From: an uncultured Parabacteroides sp.
Lineage (GTDB): Bacteria > Bacteroidota > Bacteroidia > Bacteroidales > Tannerellaceae
Direction of reading: 5' to 3'
Length of the DNA stretch: 28,875 nucleotides
Assembly: GCA_900552465.1 (NCBI GenBank)
Contig: URZO01000052.1
Location: 1 to 28,875, forward strand
Of this stretch, positions 12,736-21,890 are shown piece by piece. Numbering within the stretch: the stretch's first letter is position 1; every line of letters starts with the position of its first letter. The position numbers were made by a program, and so were the translations under genes. The notes under the pieces are model-generated. The model was not told where the DNA came from. It was given only the letters and a program-made list of their open reading frames with translations, and did no database searches.

Positions 12736-15700
12736 TTAAAAGCTTATATTAAGACCGACCAACCAGGTTGATGGGGTTGGGCGTGTATAGCCGGCATACG
12801 TCCCATCGACATCTTTATTCAGTGTGTTTTCCGGATCAACTCCGCTAAAGTTTGTCCACATCCATGAATTTTGTGCCTGTACATAGATGCGGCAGCGTGA
12901 GATATCCCATTTCTTTGTGATCTGACTTGGAATGGTGTATCCTAAAGTCACGTTACGCAATTTGATGAAGTCGCTCTTTTCGTAATGCAACGTTTCATAA
13001 TACGGGAGATAATCGACTCCTTCGATCGGACGGGGGAATGCGTTTGTCGGATTTGTCGGAGTCCAGTAATCGACTTTCACATTGCCATTTCTGTGAGCCT
13101 GATTCAGATAACTGATGTTGTTTTTAACCATAGCACCGAAGTTACCTTCGAAGAAGAAGCTGAAATCAAAATCTTTATATCTGAATGTGTTATTTAAACT
13201 CAATATGAATTTAGGTCTTTGCTGTCCCTGGATAACACGGTCATCAGAAGTTATTTTGTAATCGCCATTGTCCCACAGTCGGATTGTTCCCGGAGAAAAG
13301 TTACTTCCGTTTTTATTGAACTTCTCCATTTCGGCACGATCTTCCGGGGTATCTTGCCAGATACCGACTTTCTTATAATCATAGAATACGTTAATCGCTT
13401 CACCGATGAACCAAGCGCTACCGGGGTCGTCTTCTTTACCGTTATATAACTCTACGATCTCTTCTTTATTGGCATACATCATGAAGTCTGTCGACCACGT
13501 GAAATTCTTGTTGTTGACATTCAGTGAGTTCAACGTAAGCTCAACTCCCTTGTTACGTGTCTTTCCCACATTCGATTTTATCTGGTTAAAACCGGAAACA
13601 ATGGGCAATTGTCTGTCTAACAGCAAGTCTTTTGTATTTTGTAAATACAGATCAATTGTTCCGTTAAGCCTGTTTCCGAAGAATCCGAAATCAAAACCGG
13701 CATTCCATTGGCCTGTAGTCTCCCAGGTCAATGTCGTATTAGGCATTTTATCAGGAGCATAGCCGAAGATCGATTCGCTACCGTAATTATAAGGCTTTTG
13801 TGCCAATGTCCCTTTTGTTTCATAAGGATCTACTTCCGAGCTGGCAACAACACCGTAGCCCATGCGCAATTTCAGGTTGCTGAGGAATGTCGCATTTTGC
13901 ATGAATGACTCTTCATTAATACGCCAAGCCAATGCCGCAGCCGGAAAAGCTACCCATTGATGCCCTTCTGCCAGACGTGAAGACCCGTCATATCGGGCTG
14001 AGACAGTAGCCAGATATTTCCCTTTAAAACTGTAATTCAAACGAGCCATGAAGGAGGCCAGCTTCCACTGTGTCTTACCGCTTTCCGTTTTTTCGGGATT
14101 GGAGGCGGAACCTACGTCGTTGTATAGCAATTCGTCAGCGGGGATCCCCTGGACCGGTATTTTGTTGTATTCCCGGAGGTATTCATTGATCGACTGGAGT
14201 AAGGTCACGCCGATCGTATGATCTTCAAAAGTTCTGTCATAGAACAACAAGTTCTCCCAGGTAAACATGGATCTGTTTTCCGTACCGTTTCTGGCATAGT
14301 TCATGGTATTACCCCGTGCTTCAGCCGATTGGAAATTATAATCCTGTCTGGTCTCATAGTCTATACCCAAATTAGTACGGAACCGGAGTCCCTTCAGCGG
14401 TAATGTGATGTCGGCATAATAGCTACCGATAAATCGGTTTATCTTTAAAGGATTCGAGACTGCTCCTTCAGCTAACCGTAGCAATGGATTACGCCATTGG
14501 TCATCCGTTCCTGAGACTTTTTCCAACAGATTGCCGTCGTCGTCATAAAAACGTCCCATAGGCATGACACGCCAGGAGTTGAACAGGGTTGAACCTCTTT
14601 CCTGTGTGGAGTGGGTATATCCTGTAAATGCCCCGAACTTGATGTATTTATTGACCGAGTGCTCGAGATTCAAACGGATTGAATAGCGTGAAAAATCTTC
14701 ATCTTTAACAAGCCCCTTGTAATCATAGTATGAACCGCTGAATGTGAAGCTGGTTTTGTCAGTACCTCCACGTACGCTCAGCTGATGATCGGTAACCATA
14801 CCGGTACGTTGTACGGCATCCCACCATTTGCTGCCTGAGCGGACTTTTGAAGGATCGTAATTGCCGTTTTCATCGTAGGCCATTCGTAAAGACTCCAACG
14901 TGTAAGGATCGTTGGCGAAAGACCCGATCTTCTGGTCTTCTTCCCAACTTGGTGTTGCCGAGAGATATTTACCTGTGGATCGGTAAGATTCGCGAACGGT
15001 TTCCGCATAAGCTGCACCATCCATATATTCCAACTGGTTCAACACGGTTTGGAAACCTATGTATCCGTTATAGTCGACCTGGGTTTTTCCGGCTTTCCCT
15101 TTTTTAGTGGTTATCAGGATAACACCGTTTGAACCTCTTGCACCATAGATCGCAGTTGCAGATGCATCTTTAAGAATATCTATCGTTTCAATGTCCGAAG
15201 GACTGATTTCATTGAGTCCTCCCACGACAGGAATACCGTCCACGATATAAAGAGGATCGCTGCTACCGCTGATAGAGCGTTTACCTCTGATGACAACAGA
15301 AGCGCTTTCACCGGGTTTCGTTGTCGAATTGGATACAAATACGCCGGGAAGACGCCCTTGGATGGCCTGAGTCGCGCTTGTAACGGGCGATTTGGATATT
15401 GTTTCCGAGTTGACAGAGGAGACCGAACCGGTGAGGTCTTTCTTCTTAACGGTTCCGTATCCTACTACGACAATTTCTTCAAGTCCCAATGTCTCTGCTT
15501 CCAATGTAATGTTCAGGTTTGACTGGCTGCCCACTTTTATTTCCCGTGTCTGATAACCGATATAGGAAATAACAAGTACCGGATTTGTTTCCGCGACAGA
15601 CAACGAGAATCTGCCATCTATATCGGTCACAGTACCTGTAGTTGTTCCCTTCACCACGATATTCACCCCGATTAAAGGTTCTTTTGTGTTATCGACAATT

Positions 15701-16122
15701 GTCCCGGTAATGGTTCTTGTCTCTTGCTGTAATATCGTAAAAGAGGAATTTGCCTTTTTTGATTTGGCGATAGAAACCTGGCGGTCGTTTATGGTATACG
15801 CCAGGTCCGTATCGGCAAAAAGATTATTCAAAATAACATCAAGAGTTTTAGAATTGACTTTTATGTCAACCTTCTTTTCCAAGTCTTGACGGACATTGTC
15901 TGAAAAAAAGAAAACATACTCCGACTTTTTCTCAATAACTCCGATTACTTCTTTTATCGACTGTTTGTTGACGTCGAGCGAAAGTAACGTATTTTGAGAA
16001 TAGGTCATAGAAAATGAATTTCCAATGCTTAAGACCAATAAAATGATTATGATTTTCATAATATGTAAGGTATAACGTAGACCGTTAAACCACGATCTAT
16101 CGAGATAATGATTTATTTTCAT
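12736..16122 (-). CDS. SusC/RagA-family TonB-dependent receptor with STN signalling domain
   Basis: The 1128-residue outer-membrane protein has a hydrophobic signal segment (about 22-42), then an STN (secretin/TonB N-terminal) domain at about 44-120. A carboxypeptidase-regulatory-like beta-sandwich follows at about 137-210, then a plug domain beginning near residue 213 with the EEIVVVGYG motif and SusC signature segments such as LYIVDGIPV, and a beta-barrel to the C-terminal phenylalanine. The STN domain marks receptors that transmit ligand occupancy to a FecR-type anti-sigma factor, matching the upstream fecR and sigma genes. Import is driven by TonB/ExbBD. The start gives a 20-residue pre-signal extension; an internal ATG at residue 22 is an alternative. 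Confidence 0.95.
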   Translation of the reverse strand: MKINHYLDRSWFNGLRYTLHIMKIIIILLVLSIGNSFSMTYSQNTLLSLDVNKQSIKEVIGVIEKKSEYVFFFSDNVRQDLEKKVDIKVNSKTLDVILNNLFADTDLAYTINDRQVSIAKSKKANSSFTILQQETRTITGTIVDNTKEPLIGVNIVVKGTTTGTVTDIDGRFSLSVAETNPVLVISYIGYQTREIKVGSQSNLNITLEAETLGLEEIVVVGYGTVKKKDLTGSVSSVNSETISKSPVTSATQAIQGRLPGVFVSNSTTKPGESASVVIRGKRSISGSSDPLYIVDGIPVVGGLNEISPSDIETIDILKDASATAIYGARGSNGVILITTKKGKAGKTQVDYNGYIGFQTVLNQLEYMDGAAYAETVRESYRSTGKYLSATPSWEEDQKIGSFANDPYTLESLRMAYDENGNYDPSKVRSGSKWWDAVQRTGMVTDHQLSVRGGTDKTSFTFSGSYYDYKGLVKDEDFSRYSIRLNLEHSVNKYIKFGAFTGYTHSTQERGSTLFNSWRVMPMGRFYDDDGNLLEKVSGTDDQWRNPLLRLAEGAVSNPLKINRFIGSYYADITLPLKGLRFRTNLGIDYETRQDYNFQSAEARGNTMNYARNGTENRSMFTWENLLFYDRTFEDHTIGVTLLQSINEYLREYNKIPVQGIPADELLYNDVGSASNPEKTESGKTQWKLASFMARLNYSFKGKYLATVSARYDGSSRLAEGHQWVAFPAAALAWRINEESFMQNATFLSNLKLRMGYGVVASSEVDPYETKGTLAQKPYNYGSESIFGYAPDKMPNTTLTWETTGQWNAGFDFGFFGNRLNGTIDLYLQNTKDLLLDRQLPIVSGFNQIKSNVGKTRNKGVELTLNSLNVNNKNFTWSTDFMMYANKEEIVELYNGKEDDPGSAWFIGEAINVFYDYKKVGIWQDTPEDRAEMEKFNKNGSNFSPGTIRLWDNGDYKITSDDRVIQGQQRPKFILSLNNTFRYKDFDFSFFFEGNFGAMVKNNISYLNQAHRNGNVKVDYWTPTNPTNAFPRPIEGVDYLPYYETLHYEKSDFIKLRNVTLGYTIPSQITKKWDISRCRIYVQAQNSWMWTNFSGVDPENTLNKDVDGTYAGYTRPTPSTWLVGLNISF

Positions 16123-16280
16123 ATATTTGTAGTGATTTTAAAAGTTTAGTACGTGATAATAACTTTGGAATCTTATGCCGGGTAATACTGCCAATATTGT
16201 CCGGCATATTTTTTTCATGATCGATGTTTCATAGGCATTTCAATTTAAATTAGACTTATAGTTAGCAATAGTGATTATTC
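16123..16280 (-). promoter_or_regulatory. fecR-susC spacer, probable sigma-dependent promoter region
   Basis: This 158-base spacer separates the anti-sigma gene from susC and is where a promoter for the cognate ECF sigma factor would be expected. No match to TAnnTTTG is evident. It contains an 8-base-pair stem, TATGCCGG/CCGGCATA (16174-16181 with 16201-16208), with a 19-base loop. On the minus strand A residues precede the hairpin and no T-run follows, so it is not a standard terminator in the direction of transcription. Confidence 0.4.
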
Positions 16281-17441
16281 CTATTTCTTTTGTACCAATA
16301 TCCGATCTGCTTTCTGCGAATATTTAATCGGAATCGTGTTATATATGGTTTTCATGACATCTTCCAGGTTATCGAATAAAACTAATTTCCCGTTGCATTT
16401 AAGTTGTGCAATGTTTTCATCATAATCGATGGGTGTATCATAATAGCGGGACAAACGTTTCAATATATTGGATAACGGTTCGCTTGCAAACTGAAGGTAA
16501 CCCTCTTTCCAGCTGATATAATTATTGACATCTATCTGTTGGACGGATATTTTATCCATTGATACGGACAACATCTGGTTGGGCTTTAAGCGAGCTTTTT
16601 CCTTATTAATGCTGACATCCACACATCCTTCCACCAATACGACTGAATAATCCGTATCTTCATCATAGGCTGTGACATTGAATTGAGTTCCCACGACATT
16701 TATAGTCATGTGGGAGGTGTTGACATAAAAAGGCTTGGCCTTATTTTTCTCAACTTCAATATATATTTCACCGTCGACCCAGATTTCTCTTCTATCGATT
16801 TTGAATGTTGTCGGGAATTTAAGTGTGGAGCCGGAATTAACCCAAACTTTTGAACCGTCGGCTAACGTCAGGCTCGATCGTTTCCCTTTGGGAACAATCA
16901 AGGTGTTTAATGCAGTTTCTTCTTCTTCTGTTTTTGAAACTTTTATTTGTTCAACTCCTGCGTTTGCGGTGATTTCTCCTTTCTTGTCATATTTAATATC
17001 TGCATCTTCCTCGAATGTGATAGTTCTGTTGTTGGCCAACACTAATTGTATATCTTTTTGATTGACAGAGCTGCTGTCTGCTACAACAAGCAGGTTTTCG
17101 TGTGGAACTTCATTTTTGCCTGAAAAGAATGGTTGCAACAGAACCAGAAGCAGGGCGACACAGGCTACTGCTGATACTGTCAGATATATCCGGAATCGAC
17201 GTCGTTTATTCCTGTTTTCTATATCTTTCTGTATTAAATCAAATAAGTTCCGTTTCTCTTCCGGAGAAAGTTTTTGAGTGTTCAATTTTATTGATTTTAA
17301 GATGCTTATCGCTTCTTCTATCTCATCTGTCAGATGTGGGTTTACCTTAATAAATTGCTCCCAATAAAGATTGTCTTCCTGAGTCGGAAACAATCTCCAT
17401 TGTATAAAAGACTTATTCTGTAACCACTGATTCGATAGCAT
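16281..17441 (-). CDS. FecR-family anti-sigma factor
   Basis: The 386-residue protein has a cytoplasmic N-terminal sigma-binding region (1-80, ending in the basic run KRRRFR) and a single transmembrane helix at about 84-106. The periplasmic FecR domain spans about 180-280 and includes LADGSKVWVNSGSTLKFPT and the VVGTQFNVTAY stretch. A C-terminal DUF4974-type domain at about 315-380 contacts the receptor STN domain. It holds the sigma factor inactive until the receptor signals. It starts 56 bases after the sigma gene and is followed by the receptor gene. Confidence 0.95.
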   Translation of the reverse strand: MLSNQWLQNKSFIQWRLFPTQEDNLYWEQFIKVNPHLTDEIEEAISILKSIKLNTQKLSPEEKRNLFDLIQKDIENRNKRRRFRIYLTVSAVACVALLLVLLQPFFSGKNEVPHENLLVVADSSSVNQKDIQLVLANNRTITFEEDADIKYDKKGEITANAGVEQIKVSKTEEEETALNTLIVPKGKRSSLTLADGSKVWVNSGSTLKFPTTFKIDRREIWVDGEIYIEVEKNKAKPFYVNTSHMTINVVGTQFNVTAYDEDTDYSVVLVEGCVDVSINKEKARLKPNQMLSVSMDKISVQQIDVNNYISWKEGYLQFASEPLSNILKRLSRYYDTPIDYDENIAQLKCNGKLVLFDNLEDVMKTIYNTIPIKYSQKADRILVQKK

Positions 17442-17497
17442 ATTCGATTAATTTTCATAATATAGACGATCCGGAATTTTTTTTGTTCCCATTTTTT

Positions 17498-18076
17498 CTA
17501 AATATTTTCGTCACGCATGCGTTTTATTGCTCTGGATATAAGTTTTCTTACGGCAGGAGCGGTCATATCCAACAGGTCTGCCACTTCTTCGTATTCCATT
17601 TCTTGTATGAAACGTAAATAGACAGCTTCTCTCTGTCTATCTGTCAGGATTTCCAGTAAAGTCTTTATTTCAGTTTCAAGAGCCAGCTTGTCTTCATTGG
17701 CGATCAACTCATCTAAAACAGAAGGTTCGATTAAAAACGGTAAGTCCGGAGCTTCAACGATATTTTCTTTATTGAGGGATTTATAGATGTCGAACAGACG
17801 GTTTTTGAGCATTCGGAATAAATAGTATTTCAAATGTGTGATTCCTTCCAGTTGCTTTTTGTTTATATAGAACTTGAAAAAAGTATCTTGTATCGCGTCT
17901 TTGAGTGTTTCCCGCTCGAATCCTAACCCTATGCCATAGGCAAACAGTTCGTCGACATATTTATTATATATCAATGAAAAAGCATTGTTGTCTCCTTTCA
18001 GGAATGAAAATAGCAGGAACTGCCCCTCTTCGTCGTTTGCTTTTTTATTTTCGTCGTGTTCGCTTATATTACTCAC
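17498..18076 (-). CDS. RNA polymerase ECF sigma factor of a SusCD locus
   Basis: The 192-residue protein has sigma-70 region 2 at about 23-95 (DAIQDTFFKFYINKK and the LKYYLFRMLKNRLFDIYK segment) and region 4 at about 135-190 (LTDRQREAVYLRFIQEMEY, then an HTH around AVRKLISRAIKRMR). This is the Bacteroidetes ECF group that works with FecR and TonB receptors. It is expected to direct transcription of the adjacent susCD-hydrolase genes. A consensus promoter at 18108-18115 lies just upstream, so the sigma-anti-sigma pair is probably made by the housekeeping sigma factor. Confidence 0.95.
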   Translation of the reverse strand: MSNISEHDENKKANDEEGQFLLFSFLKGDNNAFSLIYNKYVDELFAYGIGLGFERETLKDAIQDTFFKFYINKKQLEGITHLKYYLFRMLKNRLFDIYKSLNKENIVEAPDLPFLIEPSVLDELIANEDKLALETEIKTLLEILTDRQREAVYLRFIQEMEYEEVADLLDMTAPAVRKLISRAIKRMRDENI

Positions 18077-18107
18077 TCAAAAACGGATCTTCTTTTCTTA
18101 TTGAATA

Positions 18108-18115
18108 CAAATGTA
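18108..18115 (-). promoter_or_regulatory. -7 promoter element of the sigma factor gene
   Basis: The minus strand reads TACATTTG, an exact fit to TAnnTTTG. The transcript would begin near 18101, a leader of about 25 bases before the ATG at 18076. No clear TTTG is seen at the -33 distance. Confidence 0.5.
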
Positions 18116-18177
18116 GTAAAAAATACTATTCCGGAATGAAAACCATTGTTATGTATCACTATTAAGCTATTTATTAG

Positions 18178-18849
18178 CTATTTCAATATGGATGTAACCC
18201 TTGAAAGCATTTTTCGCGTCATGATTTTGTTATTCAGGAAACTGACTATGTAGCCGGTGATGCAAGCGGCTATCAGCGAGCCTTCCCTGACTCCTTCAAT
18301 CCGTCGTGTGAAGATCAGCGATAGTAGAATTGCAATCGTTACCAGGGTAAAGTCAAATACGACTTTGAATTTACCGAACTCTTTCTTGTAACGGCGTGAA
18401 GCGTAATTGACAAATCCCTCGGCGCTCATCATCGTAACCTGAGGTTTAATCTCAAGTACGACCCCGATAGACTGGACGATACATCCGACCAGCAACAGTC
18501 CGATCGACATGATATAATTGGAAGGCCGTAAACCTTCTGTGATCATCATGTTAAAGTCGATGAAGGCTGAAAAGATAAATGAAAACGGAATTTGTAGAAG
18601 AATTGAAATCCTGTCCTGTCTGCTTTTGGTTCCGCGTATGAGCCAAAACTGACCTAATATAAGCAATACATTAACAATAAAAGTACAAGTTCCTAAAGAT
18701 AACGGGCTGTTGAGGCTCAATACATAGTTTACGCTTGAAATGGGAGTTGTCCCTAATGCGGAATGTATGATTAGAACAATTCCTGCTGCTAAAAAATATA
18801 ATCCGATGACAAATACCAAATACTTTCTTAAAATGATTTTTATATTCAT
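18178..18849 (-). CDS. YczE/YitT-like multi-pass membrane protein
   Basis: The 223-residue protein has about five hydrophobic helices, beginning with LVFVIGLYFLAAGIVLIIHS followed by the ALGTTPIS turn. This matches the YczE/YyaS/YitT family of integral membrane proteins of unknown function. A TTG start at 18906 is possible, but the ATG at 18849 is chosen because a promoter-like element at 18904-18911 would lie inside the longer form. The gene ends about 100 bases before the sigma factor gene on the same strand; that gap holds the sigma promoter, so they are probably separate units. Confidence 0.8.
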   Translation of the reverse strand: MNIKIILRKYLVFVIGLYFLAAGIVLIIHSALGTTPISSVNYVLSLNSPLSLGTCTFIVNVLLILGQFWLIRGTKSRQDRISILLQIPFSFIFSAFIDFNMMITEGLRPSNYIMSIGLLLVGCIVQSIGVVLEIKPQVTMMSAEGFVNYASRRYKKEFGKFKVVFDFTLVTIAILLSLIFTRRIEGVREGSLIAACITGYIVSFLNNKIMTRKMLSRVTSILK

Positions 18850-18903
18850 ATCTCGCGACAATAATTTAATCACATATAATTGCTTCCCGCAATTAAGTGT
18901 ATG

Positions 18904-18911
18904 CAAATGTC
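18904..18911 (-). promoter_or_regulatory. -7-like element of the YczE-like gene
   Basis: The minus strand reads GACATTTG, one mismatch from TAnnTTTG, about 55 bases before the ATG at 18849. It helps decide the start but is weak alone. Confidence 0.3.
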
Positions 18912-19009
18912 GTTATTATTTTGTAAAAGGCTTTTGATTTTAATGAAAAAAACGTTATTCCTGAAAGCGTTTTTTATCGTATATCCGCTGGAAGGCAGGA
19001 AAGATTTCG

Positions 19010-19017
19010 TATCTTTA
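19010..19017 (+). promoter_or_regulatory. -7-like element of the marC-type gene
   Basis: TATCTTTA differs from TAnnTTTG at the last base and lies 22 bases before the ATG at 19040, which fits a short leader. Confidence 0.35.
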
Positions 19018-19039
19018 GAGCAACTAAAAAGGGTGTCGT

Positions 19040-19639
19040 ATGTTTAAACAATTTGATTTTCAGCAGATGATCAGTGCTTTTATTGTATTGTTTGCTGTGA
19101 TTGATATAATTGGTTCTATTCCAATCATTATCAATCTGAAGGAAAAAGGTAAGGATGTGAATGCCATGAAGGCTACGGTTATCTCTTTTTTGTTGATGAT
19201 CGGGTTCTTTTATGCGGGGGATATCTTGCTGCGGCTTTTCCATGTGGATATCGAGTCGTTTGCCGTCGCAGGTTCGTTTGTGATTTTCCTGCTCTCGCTG
19301 GAAATGATTTTAGACATAGAAATCTTTAAAAACCAGGGACCGATAAAGGAGGCGACGCTTGTCCCGTTGGTCTTTCCTTTGCTGGCGGGGGCCGGTTCGT
19401 TTACCACTTTGCTGTCTTTAAGGGCGGAATATGCCAGTGTTAACATTGTAGTTGCTTTGATACTGAATATGGTATGGGTCTATTTTGTAGTCCGTATGAC
19501 AGCGCGTATCGAACGCTTTTTCGGGAAAGGCGGCATTTATATTGTCCGGAAGTTTTTCGGCATTATTCTACTGGCGATATCGGTTCGCCTGTTCACGGTT
19601 AACATAAACCTGTTAATGGAAGCGATACAAGGACATTGA
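19040..19639 (+). CDS. MarC-family integral membrane protein
   Basis: The 199-residue protein has six hydrophobic segments, the number usual for MarC. Family landmarks are the first helix ending in VIDIIGSIPIII and the segment PLVFPLLAGAGSFTTLLSL at about 110-128, a re-entrant-like glycine-rich stretch. MarC proteins sit in the inner membrane; despite the name, a role in multiple antibiotic resistance is not supported and the function is unknown. It converges on the M23 peptidase gene with only eight bases between stop codons. Confidence 0.9.
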   Translation: MFKQFDFQQMISAFIVLFAVIDIIGSIPIIINLKEKGKDVNAMKATVISFLLMIGFFYAGDILLRLFHVDIESFAVAGSFVIFLLSLEMILDIEIFKNQGPIKEATLVPLVFPLLAGAGSFTTLLSLRAEYASVNIVVALILNMVWVYFVVRMTARIERFFGKGGIYIVRKFFGIILLAISVRLFTVNINLLMEAIQGH

Positions 19640-19647
19640 ACAGGGAT

Positions 19648-20499
19648 TTATAAAGTTCCCTTTTCGCTTTTAACCTGTCCTTGCTCTTTCAGGACAGCGG
19701 AATAGCTGTAATCTCCGGCTAACTGATGAGGCATTAAGTTTACGGATTTGACGGCAATGCTGTTTCCCTTTTTTGTGAATACCAAACATTGGTCGTTTAG
19801 CTTTCTTTCTTCCAGATTGAATACCATATTCGGATTGAAATGTTGTCCGTTCACCCGCACCTCGAAATGGAGATGTTCGGTTGTTGCCCGTCCGGTGCGT
19901 CCTGTCAGGGCAATCGGCTGGCCTGCTTTGATATGGTCGCCGGGCTTAACCAGGTTTTTGGAGTTATGGCTGTAGACTGTTTCCAATCCGTTATAATGGC
20001 GTACAACAATTACATTCCCGTATGCATAATAGGGTTTTGCCAGACGAACGATGCCGTCAAAAGCGGATACGATCGTATCATTTGCACAAGTCTTCAGGTC
20101 TACGCCCGAATGATGTCTTCTGCGTCCGGCATAAGGAGATATGACTTTGGCTCCGGGTAAAGGAAATGCATAATCTTCTTTTTGTATGAGGCCGAGGTCG
20201 ATGAGCATGGATGTTTCGTCTGCCATCAACATCGGATCCGGAACGGCAATATCGCTTTTTTCCCTGGCCGAGAAGTTCTCTGTGATATTTTTACGTGGAG
20301 AAGTTTGTTGCTGTAGCTCAGGTTCTTCCGGAAACAGAAATGCTAAATCTGTGGCAGGAAGGGGCACGTCTGTTGTAGGCAGGATCAGAATTGAATCTGG
20401 TTGCGGGACAGGTCGTGTTTGAGCCGTCCACAAAGAATGGCAGGCACTTAATGCAAATAATATAATGATTAACAGTAGACTATAGCGTGTTTTAAACAT
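19648..20499 (-). CDS. M23 (LytM) family metallopeptidase lipoprotein
   Basis: The 283-residue protein has a lipoprotein signal with lipobox LSAC (Cys20), then a low-complexity proline-rich linker (about 28-85). The M23 domain covers about 115-220. Zinc ligands are seen in HHSGVDLK (His and Asp, about 129-136) and in the HLHFEVR motif, with a further His in the YSHNS segment. Such enzymes cut peptidoglycan cross-links or, if inactive, activate amidases; the full ligand set here suggests an active enzyme. It is probably anchored facing the periplasm. A consensus promoter lies at 20521-20528. Confidence 0.9.
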   Translation of the reverse strand: MFKTRYSLLLIIILFALSACHSLWTAQTRPVPQPDSILILPTTDVPLPATDLAFLFPEEPELQQQTSPRKNITENFSAREKSDIAVPDPMLMADETSMLIDLGLIQKEDYAFPLPGAKVISPYAGRRRHHSGVDLKTCANDTIVSAFDGIVRLAKPYYAYGNVIVVRHYNGLETVYSHNSKNLVKPGDHIKAGQPIALTGRTGRATTEHLHFEVRVNGQHFNPNMVFNLEERKLNDQCLVFTKKGNSIAVKSVNLMPHQLAGDYSYSAVLKEQGQVKSEKGTL

Positions 20500-20520
20500 T
20501 TTGTGAAATTGTTAGCGTTG

Positions 20521-20528
20521 CAAAAATA
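20521..20528 (-). promoter_or_regulatory. -7 promoter element of the M23 peptidase gene
   Basis: The minus strand reads TATTTTTG, matching TAnnTTTG, with the transcript start expected near 20514, about 15 bases before the ATG at 20499. Confidence 0.45.
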
Positions 20529-20627
20529 GAGAAAAACGGCTAAAGAAAAAATCCCATTTTTATTTGTTTACACATCATTCTGATTTCTTTATATTTATTA
20601 TCGTACTGGACTCAGAGATGAGCGACA

Positions 20628-20664
20628 TGAAAAAGGCGTTCGAAATTACTTCGGACGCCTTTGA
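20628..20664 (-). terminator. Intrinsic terminator of the hexuronate operon
   Basis: On the minus strand GGCGT pairs with ACGCC, and CGAA with TTCG, around a small loop with one mismatch. TTTTT follows. It lies 30 bases after the mannonate dehydratase stop. Confidence 0.75.
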
Positions 20665-20693
20665 ATGCTAAACTATTTATAATTACCTGTCAA

Positions 20694-21869
20694 TTATGAT
20701 TGAAAGAGGGAACGGGCGATACCCAGTTCCAGACCGCGTAATTCTGCCAGGCTGCGCAAACGGCCGATGCAGGAATAACCCGGATTGGTCTTTTTGTGCA
20801 AGTCGTCAATCATCTGGTGGCCGTGATCCGGACGCATGGCGATTGAACAACCGCGTTCCTGTTCGATTTCTAGGAGCGCTTTCATTACCTCATACACATT
20901 TACGTCGCCTTCCAGCAAGTTGGCTTCGTAGAAGTTTCCGGCTTCGTCACGTTTTGTGCTACGTATATGGACGAAGTCGATACGGTCGCCAAAGCGTTTC
21001 ATCATACCGGCCAGATCATTGTCGCCACGTACGCCGAACGAACCGGTACAGAGGCATAAGCCGTTGCTCTTGTTCGGAATTGCTTCGATCAGTTTGCTGA
21101 AATCTTCTTCGGTGCTCAGGATACGTGGTAAACCGAGGATAGGATAGGGAGGGTCATCCGGATGGATAACCATGCGTGCACCCACTTCATCAGCAACCGG
21201 AGTAATCTCTTTCAGGAAATAGATCAGGTTGGCACGGAGTCTTTCCGCATCGATATCTTTGTAGCGGTCCAGTTCTGCACGGAACTGGTCGAGTGTGAAA
21301 CTCTCTTCCGAACCGGGCAGACCTGCGATCATATTCCGGACCAGCAAAGCCTTGTCGTCTTCCGTCATTTCATCGAGACGGGCTTTTGCAATGGCTTTTT
21401 CTTCGTCTGTATATTCCTGTTCTGCTGCGGGACGTTTCAGGATATACAGGTCGAAAGCCATGAATGCGGCACGTTCGAAGCGCAATGCTTTGGAACCGTC
21501 CGGCATGGTGTAAGCCAGGTTGGTACGTGTCCAGTCCAGAACTGGCATGAAGTTATACGTGATCACACGGATATCACAAGCTGCCAGATTACGGATACTT
21601 TCTTTATAATTCTCGATATATTTCTGGAAGTCTCCGCTCTGTGTCTTGATATGTTCGTGTACAGGAACGCTTTCCACTACGCTCCAGCGCAAGCCGGCAG
21701 CTTCGATCATATCTTTACGTTTCCGGATTTCCTCTACTGTCCATACTTCCCCATTCGGGATATGGTGCAAGGCATTTACAATTCCGGTAGCGCCGGCCTG
21801 GCGGATATCGGAAAGGCTAACTGGATCGTTCGGTCCGTACCAGCGCCAAGTTTGTTCGCATAAATACAT
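20694..21869 (-). CDS. uxuA: Mannonate dehydratase
   Basis: The 391-residue protein closely follows UxuA, which removes water from D-mannonate to give 2-keto-3-deoxygluconate in hexuronate breakdown. It starts with the conserved LCEQTWRWYGPNDPVSL region. It contains the metal-site segments VIHPDDPP at 234-241, CLCTGS at 262-267, HIRSTKRD near 301 and RPDHGH at 346-351. Its length matches the family (about 390-395). It lies 21 bases after the SDR gene in the same unit, so mannonate formed by that enzyme is its likely substrate. Confidence 0.97.
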   Translation of the reverse strand: MYLCEQTWRWYGPNDPVSLSDIRQAGATGIVNALHHIPNGEVWTVEEIRKRKDMIEAAGLRWSVVESVPVHEHIKTQSGDFQKYIENYKESIRNLAACDIRVITYNFMPVLDWTRTNLAYTMPDGSKALRFERAAFMAFDLYILKRPAAEQEYTDEEKAIAKARLDEMTEDDKALLVRNMIAGLPGSEESFTLDQFRAELDRYKDIDAERLRANLIYFLKEITPVADEVGARMVIHPDDPPYPILGLPRILSTEEDFSKLIEAIPNKSNGLCLCTGSFGVRGDNDLAGMMKRFGDRIDFVHIRSTKRDEAGNFYEANLLEGDVNVYEVMKALLEIEQERGCSIAMRPDHGHQMIDDLHKKTNPGYSCIGRLRSLAELRGLELGIARSLFQS

Positions 21870-21890
21870 AATGTCTTGTATTAATTGGGA

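Noticed and set aside
16174..16220. Plus-strand terminator after TATGCCGG/CCGGCATA
   Set aside because: The T7 run is on the plus strand, but no plus-strand gene or promoter leads into it.
19640..19665. Weak hairpin GGGA/TCCC followed by TTTT after the marC-type gene
   Set aside because: A four-base-pair stem is too weak to call, and it lies inside the end of the convergent peptidase gene.
21162..21863. Long plus-strand reading frame (233 codons) opposite mannonate dehydratase
   Set aside because: It is antisense to a clearly recognised enzyme and has no family resemblance; it arises from codon bias of the real gene.
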